Source: Blasia pusilla (Eukaryota > Marchantiophyta > Marchantiopsida > Blasiales). Taken from it: a DNA stretch of 64,000 nucleotides. A program made the translations under genes and the position numbers. Location: NCBI GenBank assembly GCA_050084515.1, contig CM114272.1:14632001-14696000 (forward strand), read 5' to 3'. The notes below the pieces were generated by a model, which had not been told where the DNA came from, ran no database searches, and saw only the letters and a list, made by a program, of their open reading frames with translations. Shown in pieces: positions 35,401 through 47,251 of the stretch (position 1 is its first letter; each line of letters opens with the position of its first letter).

Positions 35401-35935
35401 TATGTTTTGAAACACTCTTACAATGTAGCGGAGAACCATTATGCTTACATTGGAGAACAATGCTTCAATATCCCAGGATGTTCCCCAATTTTTTGAGAAG
35501 CAATAGGTATATTTGTGATGGGAGTCAATGGTTGTCTCTCCACGTCCATCAATATGTGATTGAGACTCGGCATCTGCATTGTCACGTAACATTGAGAAGA
35601 ATAAAAATAGAATACCTTTATCCCAAATATATCGATAGTATAGATTTTGAAATTCCAACAAAACCAAACCATGAGGAGTAGAAAAAAAAATCATCAAAAG
35701 ATAAGTTCTAAGTTTTCTTAATTTTATCTTAATAGAAAAGAAGAGAGAAAAATCAAGTGTTCCCTAAAGGATTTTTTTGTTCCAAAAAAATTGTTGAAAA
35801 GAGGATGGAAAATATTTGGAGTACAAAAAATCTAGTGTTCCCTGTAAGAACAATTTTTAAAAAAACCAAAAAAGTGTTAAGTGGAGGAGATGATTAAAAA
35901 ACAAATTTTAATTATAATAAATTAAAATTAGTATT
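35401..35935. other. AT-rich flank, possibly more LINE remnant
   Basis: This may include a little more LINE sequence on the minus strand (to about 35690), but no motif is secure. From about 35690 to 35935 the DNA is A-rich and low-complexity. Confidence 0.4.
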
Positions 35936-36290
35936 TTAAACCCAACCCAATCCCTAAACCCTAAGCCCGACTCCAACCCATGGTTAAAGCATAACTCCGA
36001 ACCCTAACCCCAACCCCTAATCTCGTCTATAGCCCATGGCTAAAGCCTATCCAAAACCCCCATCCCCTAATCCCAACCCCTAACCCGTCCTCTCATCCCA
36101 TCGCAAGCTACCTCAAGCCGCCGCAGATCCGCCCAAACCTTGACCCCTAACCTCATCCACTAACCCTATCTACAACCCGTGGCTAAAGCTTAATCCTGAT
36201 CCCTAACCCGTCACCGACTACCCTAAGCCGTTGGGGCGCTACCCTAACCCACACCAGCCAGGTCACCGCCCAAACCCTAAACAATGGATG
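35936..36290. repeat. Degenerate interstitial telomere-like CCCTAA repeats
   Basis: Variants of the plant telomere unit (CCCTAAA) recur many times: CCCTAAACCCTAAG, CGAACCCTAACCCC, CCCCTAATCCCAACCCCTAA, ACCCTAAACAATGG. They are interspersed with a recurring CCCATGGCTAAAGC module. The array is degenerate, so it is an old interstitial telomere-like tract or a minisatellite derived from one, not an active chromosome end. Confidence 0.75.
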
Positions 36291-39200
36291 AGTGAAGCAT
36301 GTATGAACTCCGTTGGATCATAAAGGGCATGATCCAATGGTGGAGATACCCAAGGTCCTACTCGCCTCCACCCTTACCCGCCCTTTGGTCAGCTCTCCCC
36401 TCATATTCTTCCTTCCTTTGAGCGCAACGCCATGCCTCGGTACACACTCGTGCCTAAGTGAGCCTTGCCGAGTGGCTTATTTTTTGGCTCACGTTGTTTT
36501 GGTGGTGCTCCAACTCGCTCGTTCTCTGCACATCCTTGTGTGCTCGTGCGATCTGGCACTCGTGAGTGCCGTGACTTCTTGAGATCTTGGCTTGTTGCGC
36601 ACTCGTGCTTTTCCATAGCTTCCATGTTCTTCTCGTTAAGATGATATCATGTTTTGTGCTCGTGCCATATTCCTAGTTGTACTCACGTTGCAGCCTTACT
36701 GCACTAAGATTCACACTTGCATCCATAGCTTCGCTCATACTTGCAGTCGTGCCTCATAGTAGTTCATAGCCGTTGTGTTCTTTTGCAGGCTTGAAGCGAT
36801 GGTGAAAACTTGTGCATCCCCTCTCCTAGTTGCATGCCCATTGATTTCATGCTCAAGGTCACAAATCTTCAATTCTTGATTCATAGCAGGTGTGCTCGGT
36901 ATTTTAGGTGGAAGTGGGGATTCTTGTGATAAGATTGTGGGTTGAGTAGAGACCCAACCAAGATCACAGGTGGGGGTAGTCTCATTGTGACCAGCAAGCA
37001 GGGGTTTGGTCTCTTAGCTAGCTGTTAGGGGTTTGGTCTCTCAGCTAGCATGTAGGGGTTTGTCTCTCAACCCGTGGGGGTTAGTTGTCAAACTTTTGTA
37101 TTGAACATCCACTAAAAATAAAAATTCAGTAAATCTCATACACTCTATAAGCCACACATGAGTATGGTAAGCCATGGCTTGAATGGAATCTTTCATTTCA
37201 AGCTTGAATAGTGAACGTATCAGTATATTTCCCCAACCCATAGTAGAGTCCATTCTCTTGGTCTACTTCCAACTTCACAACGAAATCTCAATCTTGAGCA
37301 CCACAAATGGTTTCTTATTTGCTTTTCATGCTATTATTGCTACTCGTGGGATCACTTTGGTGACTTTTCTTCTAAGGGTGGGGAAGGAACTATTGACGTT
37401 GGTGTCTCGTGACCCCTATTCGACTCTTCACAAAAATTGGAAGAAGGAATTGAGTCCCTTTGCTCATCGCCATAGTAAGGAGCTTGTGAGGGACTCAATC
37501 TCACACCCCTAGAAGAAATTATATCCGAGAATGTCTTTTTATGGTCGCTCACTCCGAAAAAACAATTGAGAGAGTTGGGAGACCATTTTTTGTCTTCAAA
37601 AGGTGAAGCATATGCATGCTTTACCCCGTAATGCTTCTTTTATGAGGCTACACCCACTACCACACTCTTTCCCTTCCCTTGTGTGCTCTTCATTATTCTT
37701 CTTCTCGTTGCCATTAGCGTAGCTATAAGTTGCTTCAAAGATTATGATGTTGTTGAGGTGTATGCAAAGATGTACTTGGAAGCAACGGCAAGCATGCGTT
37801 TAGGAAGTTGGCTAACTGCCAATGGAGCCCAGGAGCAATTTGTGAAGCTGTCATTAAGGAGTCATTGTGGAAATGAAAAAATCAACTTGTCACTTAATAG
37901 ACTTCGAACTATTAGCAAGGAGCGGTTCTTGACACGGGAGCAACCTGTCACTATTAGTAGAACAACACATGCGCCATCAGTATAGCAACATCAATAAGAG
38001 CAATAGTCTAGGGTGTGTAACATATGGTATAGACACTACATATGGAACAATAGTAATTGAAGTAGACACTACCTTGATCTAAGCATCGTGTAAAGCTCAA
38101 TAAATCTTTTATGAGTTGCCCTTGTATGCTCTATAGAACTGGATATTTAAATGCACTTGAAAGGAAGGGATTTTAATTTAAAGGTCACCTTGTTTGTCTC
38201 CCTTTTGGATTGCTCCAACATCTCTCATGTTCATTTGAATAAATAGTTTGGATGAAAGAGGCATCAAAAGGAGATAAAACGCTCCAAGTTAGGCCACCAC
38301 CCTAAACTGCTGCAAGATTCTAACCATAAATATTTCAAATTTGAAATATTCATCAGTACATGGGAAGATAGAAGTCGGCAAGAACTTAGAGGAACTCCAA
38401 AGAAGGGTTGCACCATAGACTTGAGAGTGAACCCAAAAAAGGGTTGAGAAATTCGATGAGAGAAAAATTGAATCCTCTTGGCCAAGTTCGACAAGTGACG
38501 GAAGGGGAAGACACCGTAAATCAAGACAGGGTTCCCCAATAATAGTATAGATGGGGATGCACCAAAACAACTCATAGAAAATATTTTTTTGGATTTTTCG
38601 AATTCTATCGTTGATAACTTAGGTACTATGCATAGTTCTCATAAGATGTGTTTGTGAAGAAGAGCGTATGGAAGTTGTCACTGGACATAGTTGAGGAGAA
38701 CTTGGAATTCAACAGCCCAAACGTAGTTGCATATAGCGACCTAATAAAGTATGTAGCGAAAGCACATAAAGGAGCAAAGTTGAAGGAGGAAACATATGAA
38801 CTGAGTAGGCTAGAGAATGAAAGGACGTTGAGAAGGGTTACCGAGGAAGCCAAGAGGGAGGATATACATAACACATGGAGAGGGGAGGGAAAGGACATCA
38901 AAAGGGAGAACATGTATGACTAGAACCAACGAACGACGTGGAGAGGGTTGTTTGATTGAGATGGGAGACAATAATATATGGAATATCAACACATTATGGG
39001 GAAGAGAGGGATAAAGGTGTAATATAGGTAGAGCACGAGGGAGTGACAATTGTTGATGAGGGGATATATAAAGGTAGAAAGGATGCATTGGCAAGTGGAG
39101 GGGATTGGAGTAAAGGGGAAGTGGGAGATTTGCGATGAGGTCGTGTGTTTCACTTATTAAAGTGGGCTCTTAGTGTTGAGACCTTCTTTTCAAAGGAGTC

Positions 39201-42200
39201 AATTTCTTTGAGTTTGATCTTTCAAATAATCGAATTAGAACTGGTTGGAAAGATGTGAAGGCAATACGTCTCTAAGTAAAATGTTCTATGTGAATTATTT
39301 TCCCAAAAAAAATCTCTTCCCTAGACTCATCACTTTATGTGATCTTCAACATCAACAAGATTGGATACATTGATTCAAAATGTTGAACTTTATTTTGAAA
39401 TCTTTCGTATTGTACAAAGATTCAGATTTTGTATACGGCTTTGAATCTCTTGTGATTTAAGAATTATCCTATGAGAAAGAAGGCGACTTCTCTATTTGGG
39501 GGACAAGACTTTTCCCTCTAATCCCAACAAATGTATCTAAAGAGGCACCTCTTCATAAATTGTGGGGATGATCGTATCCAAAGTTAAAACACACATCATA
39601 AGAAATATTGGGGTGTCTCATTCAGACAAATTAGAAGGTATTTCCATAATTATTTTAGGGTTAAAAGTTACCAAGCTACTTATTTAAATTTTGATGAGTT
39701 GTGTAATGATTATATCTTTTCAGGCAAGTGTGGAGAGTAGTACATCCTTGAAATTGGTTGGGGTTGGTGAGTGAAGGAATTACACTGGGTGAAGCAAGTG
39801 TGAAAGCTTACAAGGCGGGGCGACACTCAAACTTTATTAGGGTTAAGCTTGACGAAAATAGATATTCCTTTTGTGGTGTCTGCAAGTACTTGGGTTACAT
39901 TCCATAGAAGTTTGTTCTACTAATAGAAAATAGATAAAAGATAAAAAAAACAATGAACAAGGCTAAATTGGGAAGATTTGTGACGTTGCACAATCAAGAA
40001 GCCTAATAGATGTAAATAGTTTGCTAATGAGCAATCCCAAGATCATCCAAGAAATCTTGAACTTAAGAAGAGTGTATAATTGGGAAATTCAATTAAACAG
40101 GTGGCATGACTATCGGTGGTGAAAACATATAGTGCACATCTTTCTAAAGTGAATTTGTATAGAAGTACACCTCAAGAATATCGTGTCTGTTTGAAATTTC
40201 TTAGCTTAATCAGTGTAGATTCCTACACAAGCTACAAAGTCCTAGAACTCTACTCTTGCTCTCAACAAATTTTCATTTGCTTTAGCTAAAGCAAGAGCAT
40301 TCTTGAAGCTCTTGCCCCGTTTTGAATGGAGATACTAAATAAAAATTTTAAGTTTTAGTAGACATAAGAGGAGATTTATTTTTTGCTTTTCTAAACGATG
40401 TTGTAATTGACTTTTACACTTTGAGAGGAAATATGCCAACCTCATGTGTCCTGTCGCCTTGAGGTATATTTGGAACGAAAGATGCATCTAGGTTGTTTCC
40501 GCATGCTTGCACTATTGCTCATGACTAGTCTACAGTGAACCTTCCTCGTTTTGGTGTTGCCCTAATTCTCATCTTAGCGCCCTACATCATATACACAAGA
40601 GTCAAAAGTGTATTGTTGTTTGAAAGCAAGAGTGAGGAAAGACTCAAAGAAAGTGAAAATTTTGGATCTAATCACACGTGACTAAAGATACAATAAACAA
40701 TAAATTATAACATAAACAATAAAGAAATGAAGGAGCTCAACAACTTGGTAGAAGAAGGCAATTCGAGGAGATGATGATCTAAGGGCATAGAATATGAATT
40801 CACATAATTAACAATAACTATTCTGGTCCATGGTAGTCAAATATCTTCCCATTTGCATATGAATAGAATAACATATACAAGCCGCTAACATTGTACAACT
40901 TATGGATTTGGCTGGAAAAATAGAGTTGATGTCATCTAAAACCAAAATCCTAGTAGTTCGTTTATGAATCTTAAGTGATCCAGCATCAAAAGCCGAGCAT
41001 GACTAAGCAAAAGTTTACATTATGCCACAAGCATAGATTATGCCCAAAATTACAAAGTGGAAGGATAAGATTGGCCATATGGTGAAACTATGCGATATGT
41101 ACAAAGAGTTCTATTGCTCTTGATGTTTGCAGTTGTCAAAAAACTGTAAAATCCAATGTCCAAAGACAAAACGTGGTTGAAAGCTACCATCTGACACAAG
41201 AAAGAATTCACGAAGTAGTTGAAGTATAAGAAAAAATCTATGTACAACAAAATGAGTGCAAGTAAAGAAACTTACAGACTAGGGGAAGTGAGTGAGTACC
41301 TAAGATATATACTTTGGCTTGCATAGGGATAGGATTATGGAGCAGAAGTCGCAAGCCTGATTGGACCTAAAGGCAAAATCAACATGCTTCTCATGTTGTA
41401 AATCAGGTTTTGGTTTAGTGGTTGGTTCTACCCTAGGCTTATTGGATAAGATGGTGACTTCACCAAACTTTGGAAAATTAGGAAAGTGGTTTGGATTGTC
41501 CACATCTATAGGTAATGGATCCAATTATAGAAGTTGGCCATTATCATAGGTCAACTTCATCCTTTTAATTAGAGGGCTTGATTTTTCCAATGTGAGATCT
41601 AATAGCATATCCATACAAAGATGCATCTAGTGACTTAGAATTCAGAGTTGATCTAGTGTGATCCCTCTCGAAAATATATTGAACAACTTGCGGCATTTTT
41701 TTAGGAGAGGGTGGACTCCTTGAAATACACTTTCTTGAATCTTAGAGCCTTCTTACGGATTCTTGCATCCAAGGATACTAATTAGCCTTATTGATCGCTA
41801 AAAGAATAAACAATGGTAAACGCTAATGCTAAAAAAGAGTAAAATGAGTAGAGCGTCACAATGTGGGAAGAAACTAAGGCTAGTGCATTCTTATTCAGAC
41901 GCTGGAATACAAAATCCCAAATCTAATCCTAATTGATAAGTGTTTGGATTTGTCTCAAGACCTCCACGAATAATCATATTTTGGGACTTATCATAAGATC
42001 GCTTTAAGTCTATTTTCAATCCATGCCAAATCTCTTTTAATGGTGAGGAGATTTATGTTGTACATGAAGGTAAAAATTCAATGAATATCTCCATGCCAAT
42101 AGGATTGACAAAATAAAATAAAAACTCTCACGGGAAATTGCCTCAATCTTTCTAAATGTACACTCACACGTGACGAACGCAACCCTTCTATCCTACAATA

Positions 42201-42271
42201 AGTCCAAGAGCTACTTTTCCATATAACTAAAAAATCAGAAACTAATCCCAATTAGGCTGTAATTCTTGTTG
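36291..42271. other. ~6 kb with no recognisable gene
   Basis: Short ORFs occur (for example 37683-37985 with a hydrophobic N terminus, 38648-38923 rich in charged residues, 41300-41524 minus), but none has a recognisable domain or clear splice-linked neighbours. At about 36991-37075 a GGGGTTTGGTCTCT-type unit with AGCTAGC is repeated three times. A short stem (TTGGATCA / TGATCCAA) sits near 36312-36338. Otherwise nothing is seen. Confidence 0.5.
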
Positions 42272-43020
42272 TGCATACATATCGCTACACAACATACATT
42301 GCTGGTCACATCTACACCACACAACACCGATCTTCTCCACACACGGGTTGATCCACACATGTACAAAAACCAACTCATACATATACATAGAGATCACACA
42401 ACAAAAATAAAGAGTAGTAAAAATGGCACACCCGACCTAAAACTCCACTCCTCAATCTACATCGGCATATCGAGCCTCGTCGACCTTGTGCTATCAAGGA
42501 ATCCGGACGCTAGCACCCTAGTCCTATCTCACACACATATAAGGGAGGTGCTCCAACGGCCCAACATGAGAAAGATGGCCTAGGAAAGCCATCTTCCTCT
42601 CTTATATAGGGTTGGGAAGAGCCAAAAGGCTCTTCCCCTAAAAATAGCCCTCCCCTTGGTAACCTGCGCAGAGAGGTTACTAGGGGCGGGTGACCTGGTC
42701 AACAAGTCATCTGGTTGTAAAAGACCTCAACATGAAAGTTATAAAAAACGACGTTCCTGACACAATGGACCTATCATCAACCTCATCCGACACTCTGGGA
42801 CAAAGTTACACTCAAGATAGTCTGCTGGCTCCTACGCCCTATCCACGATAGATCTCGGCCTATCTGCTACTCAGATGTGACAGTACGTGCGCATACATAT
42901 CGCTACACAACATACACCGCTGGTCACGTCTACACCACACAATACCGATCTTCCCCACACACGTGTTGATCCACACATGTACAAAAATCAACTCATACAT
43001 ATACATGGAGATCACACAAC
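42272..43020 (-). repeat. Copy B 3' terminus: A - X - A' repeat arrangement
   Basis: In element orientation the order is segment A (43020 down to about 42889, beginning TGTGTGATCTCC), X (42882 to 42403, beginning TGTCACATCTGAG and ending TTATTTTTG), then A' (42402 to 42272, beginning TGTGTGATCTCTATG). A and A' are close copies over about 130 bp. X contains the TATA box and recurs at 51199-51643 and 51645-51962. The plan matches that of copy A although the X sequences differ. Confidence 0.85.
42596..42640 (-). promoter_or_regulatory. LTR promoter of copy B with flanking hairpin
   Basis: On the minus strand a TATA box CCCTATATAAGAGAGG is preceded by a perfect 10-bp stem (GGGAAGAGCC / GGCTCTTCCC, loop of 4, at 42614-42637). 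A second short stem follows it (AGATGGCT / GGCCATCT, near 42568-42590). The same arrangement is present in the other two LTR copies at about 51410-51475 and 51655-51720. Confidence 0.7.
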
Positions 43021-43031
43021 CGCCCCCCTAG
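43021..43031 (-). promoter_or_regulatory. Polypurine tract of copy B
   Basis: On the element strand CTAGGGGGGCG is preceded by CCAG, as in copy A, and is immediately followed by segment A. It is the expected plus-strand primer site. Confidence 0.75.
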
Positions 43032-43096
43032 CTGGTAGTTGGATCTCCCCAACTCGAGATAGACAATATCACATCTCTCTGACATGACCTACTACC

Positions 43097-43768
43097 CTAT
43101 ACACATTTCAGACACATCCATCGTCCCGTGGGAACCACATCAAGAGGGGGGGTCAGACATGACATATGCCACCCTCGAGAACAACCATCATATACCAACA
43201 TGGTGGCTGCACCCCTCGCAGATCCGCACAACATACACCTCAAGCCTGCAGGTACCATTGCCAAGCTCGGATCCACCGTCCCATCTACGTTCGGAAGATG
43301 ACATGACGCACAATTGTGCATATGATCCCTCCAAACCATACCATCCCGTCCTTCCAACATGAGGACTCCAGTCGGTAATACCTCGCGCACACGTAGGATC
43401 GTGTGCCCTGCACTGACATCTAGCGTCGTGGGTGCCACCTGCTGTAAATCCACGTAATCTCCAGGATGAAACCTCCTAATCCCTGGATGATAAGCTCCTC
43501 CACAAATGGTCACGTACCTCAATGTATCTCTATGCTGGGAAATAGCTAAGTTCTTAAAGGCCAGAGGCATAACTCTACGAAAAAATTCTGCCCTCTGAGA
43601 ACATGCTTGTATCCACACATGTGGATCATCAAGATCTAACACCTCCGCCATGTCATGTCGAATCAGTGCAGGTAAATCTGGCTCTCTCCCAAAGAGAAAA
43701 AAGTGCGGTGAAAATGACGCCAAGGATGCCTGCCGACTAAAGCGATAACCCATAGCCAACCATGGCAA
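43097..43768 (-). pseudogene. Copy B integrase tail with PHD finger
   Basis: An uninterrupted 223-codon frame matches the copy A integrase C terminus (GYRFSRQASLASFSPHF, PGDYVDLQQVAPTTLDV, VREVLPTGVLMLEGRDGMVW) and runs without a stop into a PHD finger at 43100-43240: CMLC, LVYDGC, GWHMSC, CLKC. One cysteine ligand has become Tyr (VYDGC). The unbroken frame shows that the PHD is fused to the integrase in a single polypeptide. The zinc domain and catalytic core expected upstream are missing: the frame begins right at the RNase H junction, implying a deletion of roughly 0.9-1 kb relative to copy A. Confidence 0.9.
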
Positions 43769-45247
43769 CTGTAGGACTCAACCCATCCGCATCCTGATTC
43801 AGCCGACCTGGCCTATGAGCCACCTCAAACTCATACTCATGTAGTAATAGAGCCCACCTGGCAAGATTTCCCCTAAGCTTGTCGGACTCCATCAACCACC
43901 TCAACGGCTGATGATGAGTGATAAGTGTGAAAGGGTTGCCGAATAAATAGCACCTGAAATATGCCACGGCCCACACTGCAGCCAAGCACTCTCCCTCGTG
44001 GGAGCTGAACTTTGCCTCTGCAATGTTGTTCGATCGGCTCGCGTAAGCCACAACGAACTCCCTCTCCTCGTCATCCCTCTGAGTAAGCACTGCTCCTAGA
44101 CCCAACATGCTCCAATCCGTATGTAATTGGAATGGGTGACCCCTAACCGGTCTTTGTAAAATGGGTGAGGACGTCAACCTGTCCTTGAGCTCCTGAAATG
44201 CTCGTTCCTGATCATCTCCCCACAACCAAACCTGATCAAGTCTCATCAACAAGATCAAAGACTTTGCGATCGCACTAAAACCCTTGACATACCGTCGATA
44301 GAAGTTCGCCAGTCCAAGAAATGCTCGGACTCGACTCACATATGTAGGGCATGGAATTTGCGCAATAGCCTCTACCTTCGTCTGCTGAACGCCTAACCCA
44401 CTCGGGTATATGGTGTGTCCCAAGTACTCAATCTGCTCCTGAAAGAATCTGCACTTGCCTGGATGTAACTTCAGTTCATGTAACTGCAATCGCCGAAACA
44501 CCTCCTCCAAGTTTCGCTCATGCTCCTCAACCGTGGAACTGAAGATAAGAATATCATCTATATAACATCGTACAAAATCCCAGCCAGCCAAAATCCTATC
44601 CATCACTCTCAGGAACTCTGCATGCGCGTTCTTCAACCCAAATGGTAAGAACCGCCACTGATACAAGCAATCTCTCCCGAACCAATCTATCCCATAGAAT
44701 GTTGTCTTCTCCCTGTCCTCCAACCTGATAGGAAGCTGAAAATAGCCAGCACGGAGATCTAAAGTACCGAAGATCTTTGCATGCCCTACCGCATCAAAGA
44801 TCTTCTCAGGAGTAGGCATGGCATATCGATCTGACCTCGTCTGTCGATTGATAGGACGGTAATCTCCACACATCCGCCTATCCGTCCAATTGCCATACAT
44901 ATCCTTCTTTGCCGGCATGACTGTGGCAGATGCATACTCCCCATGTGATAACTCCACAAGTCCTGCCTCCAAAAAGTCCAGACTCCTGCTCTAAATCAAG
45001 GCTCGCTCCATATCAGAATACCTGTAGGGTCAACGAAAGATTGGCGTATCACTTGCCAACTCAATCCGTATCCCGGGACCCTTCAGCGTACCCAAGTCTC
45101 TCATAATGAAGGCAAAACAACTGACATGCCCTCTTAGAAACCTATGAACTCGCCGTCGCTCTCCTCCTATCAACTTGAGACCTATCACAGGCTCCCAAGT
45201 CTCCATCGTGACCTCACTCGGAGAGGACGCAACCTCCGGCTTGGTTG
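43769..45247 (-). pseudogene. Copy B reverse transcriptase and RNase H
   Basis: A 411-codon open frame (43737-44972) contains MPAKKDMYGN, MCGDYRPINRQTRSDRYAMP, DLRAGYFQLPI, FLPFGLKNAHAEFLRVMDRI, the intact catalytic CYIDDILIFSS, YLGHTIYPSGLGVQQTKVEA and FLGLANFYRRYVKGFS. RNase H follows: QLHTDWSMLGLGAVLTQRDD, then EGECLAAVWAVAYFR and LITHHQPLRWL, where the usual Asp of TDHQPL is His. The N-terminal part of RT (44972-45247) is broken by stops. RT is therefore better preserved here than in copy A, while RNase H has lost one catalytic residue. The frame then jumps into the integrase tail. Confidence 0.9.
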
Positions 45248-46226
45248 CTATGTAGCAACCCTAGCCATCTCCGCAACAGCCACTCCACTCTGACCTCCTA
45301 CACCATGCTCCACATCCGAAAAATGAACCTGTGCTACTCTAGCCGCCTTCGCAGTCTCTGCTCGAACGACGTCCCAAGACGTCCATGGATGCCTATCTCT
45401 CCTCGTCTTGCCCACAGCCAATGCCTGTACAGACCCTGTAGGCAATGGTCCAAGTCGTGGACGTGACGGCATGGATGACAATCGTATCTGTCTCTGCTCA
45501 GCCATACCTAGGCTGACTATCCATGTGAGATAGTTGAGGTCCATCGCCTGCCCCAACACCTGTCTCCGGGATGCCTCTTTCATCCCTGGCATCGCCGTAG
45601 TACCGGTAGTGAACCCCATGGCGCGCTCGCGCTCATCTGCTGTAGGCTCTTCCAATGCTTTGGTCACCTCATCCCAAATCATGCTTGGGCCTCCGTGACA
45701 AAAGGCATGGGATGCTGGGAAGCTCACCAACATAGGTAAGGCTGCCCTCAACTCCCCCACCCTATTGGCCATGGCCAACGGTGGTCTATCATCCCGTGTC
45801 ACCACCTGAGATTGACGCCCTGAGCCCAAAATAGCATCCACTCTGAGATGTGGTGCTCTCTGGACTCCACCGTATGCTCGACTCAGTTACCTCTGATGGT
45901 ATCAGGTTCGTCCACCACAGTCGTGGACGATGGGCACGTGACCCAACTCTCACTGCATCAAACAACACAGCAGGTCCCAACCACAACCTCACCTGATGTA
46001 CACTTGTCATCACACGTGCACGAGTGTCTCCCAACAATGGCAGGTTCTCCAAAATGTACGTTGGAGAACATATGTGACTCTCCTGCAAGTTTCGTACTAC
46101 TAGTAGCATCTCCCAAAACATCCCTGACCTCGGATCCTGCAATCCAAATCCTCGGCCAGCTGATGAATGACCCTGACATGGCCATCCAACAATCACCAAA
46201 TGATTGGTCCCAACTCTATCCAGATC
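45248..46226 (-). pseudogene. DNA methyltransferase of copy B, C-terminal part
   Basis: Immediately inside the inserted LTR the minus strand resumes with DLDRVGTNHLVIVGWPCQGHS, carrying motif IV with the catalytic Pro-Cys, then ILENLPLLGDTRARV (motif VI region) and RVGSRAHRPRLWWTN (motif VIII region). After a frameshift near 45800-45840 it continues with DERERAMGF and QAMDLNYLTWIVSLGMAEQ (motif X region). The match to copy A covers the whole length. The segment ends just before RT. Except for the frameshift and the LTR, all catalytic motifs look intact. Confidence 0.9.
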
Positions 46227-46231
46227 CTGCG

Positions 46232-47246
46232 TGTCGCGCCCCTACTCTCCTTGAACGTCAATCTTTAGTGTTGCGGAAGCGTACATTAAGTAGGTCACGA
46301 TCTCATCGCCGATCTGCATCCAAACACACACTCTCATTAGTCGGGTCTGGGCCAACCAGCGTTCCAACCCATCAACTTCTCAACTCGGCGTCTCATCAAG
46401 CTCAACCTTCCTTAGTTCCTAGTTTCCAAAACATGGCAAGTCCTTCAAGACTTGGAACAGACTTCCTGGTTAGTCCAGGGATCTGAAATGGTACTTGGGC
46501 ACCTAGCGATCCCAACTGTTCAACGGACCTCGTGTGAGTTCCAAACCGAGACCCAAGTAATTTAGTCGCGGGGTGAAATCAAAGAGGGATGTCTAAAATC
46601 GCCTCAATAGACTTGGTGCAGGTTTTCCAACCCAACTCCCAAACTCGCGTTCCGTTCATGCCCTTGAACCGCCCCGCGGCGCCCAAAGTGGGGTTCGGGT
46701 TCCAAGCACTCTCGAAGACTTTCCCCCTTACTAGTACTTCTGGGGTTCTCCAATAACCCCCCCCCCCCCTTCCCTTCACCCTTTGGGAAAGGAGGGTCGG
46801 GCCCTTAATTGTGGCCCTCAATCCGACTCTACTTACAGTCGTTTCGGGTTGTTTCTCAGCCGCTGCTAAAGCGTTTGCACAGATCTTTAGTGCGTTTGAA
46901 CCGACTTTCCATAACCTTTCTAACACACCTTTATTTAATCCAAATGCATTTTGGCGCTAAAAATTATGGCCATAAATACAATCGGAAACTCTCAAACGCT
47001 AGTGGCGTTCCAAATCCGGATTCTTCCTTTGGCAACCCACTTCCTAGACTCGACTTTTTCAAGTCTCATTCCGCATTTGGTCCTGGTTTATCGATCACGA
47101 CCACAACATCTGAAACGCGAAGCCTCGCTCGCGTCTCGTCTCTTGTCTCCTCTTCGAGACTACTCCAACGCGCAAACCATCTTAGCGTGAGCCCGCTAAT
47201 GTTCGATGTTCCGATTGGCACTCATTTGGTCATGAGGGTCATAACA
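46232..47246 (+). mobile_element. Solo LTR, family S, copy 4, inserted in the copy B DNMT (with TSD)
   Basis: A 1015-bp block begins TGTCGCGCCCC and ends GGTCATAACA, with the pentamer CTGCG directly repeated at 46227-46231 and 47247-47251. Removing it and one CTGCG makes the methyltransferase coding sequence on the minus strand continuous with copy A. It is therefore a clean post-insertion solo LTR, the best preserved of family S in this window. ORFs across it are incidental. Confidence 0.95.
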
Positions 47247-47251
47247 CTGCG

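Noticed and set aside
35936-36290. Active telomere end
   Set aside because: The repeats are degenerate, interspersed with other words and flanked on both sides by ordinary sequence.
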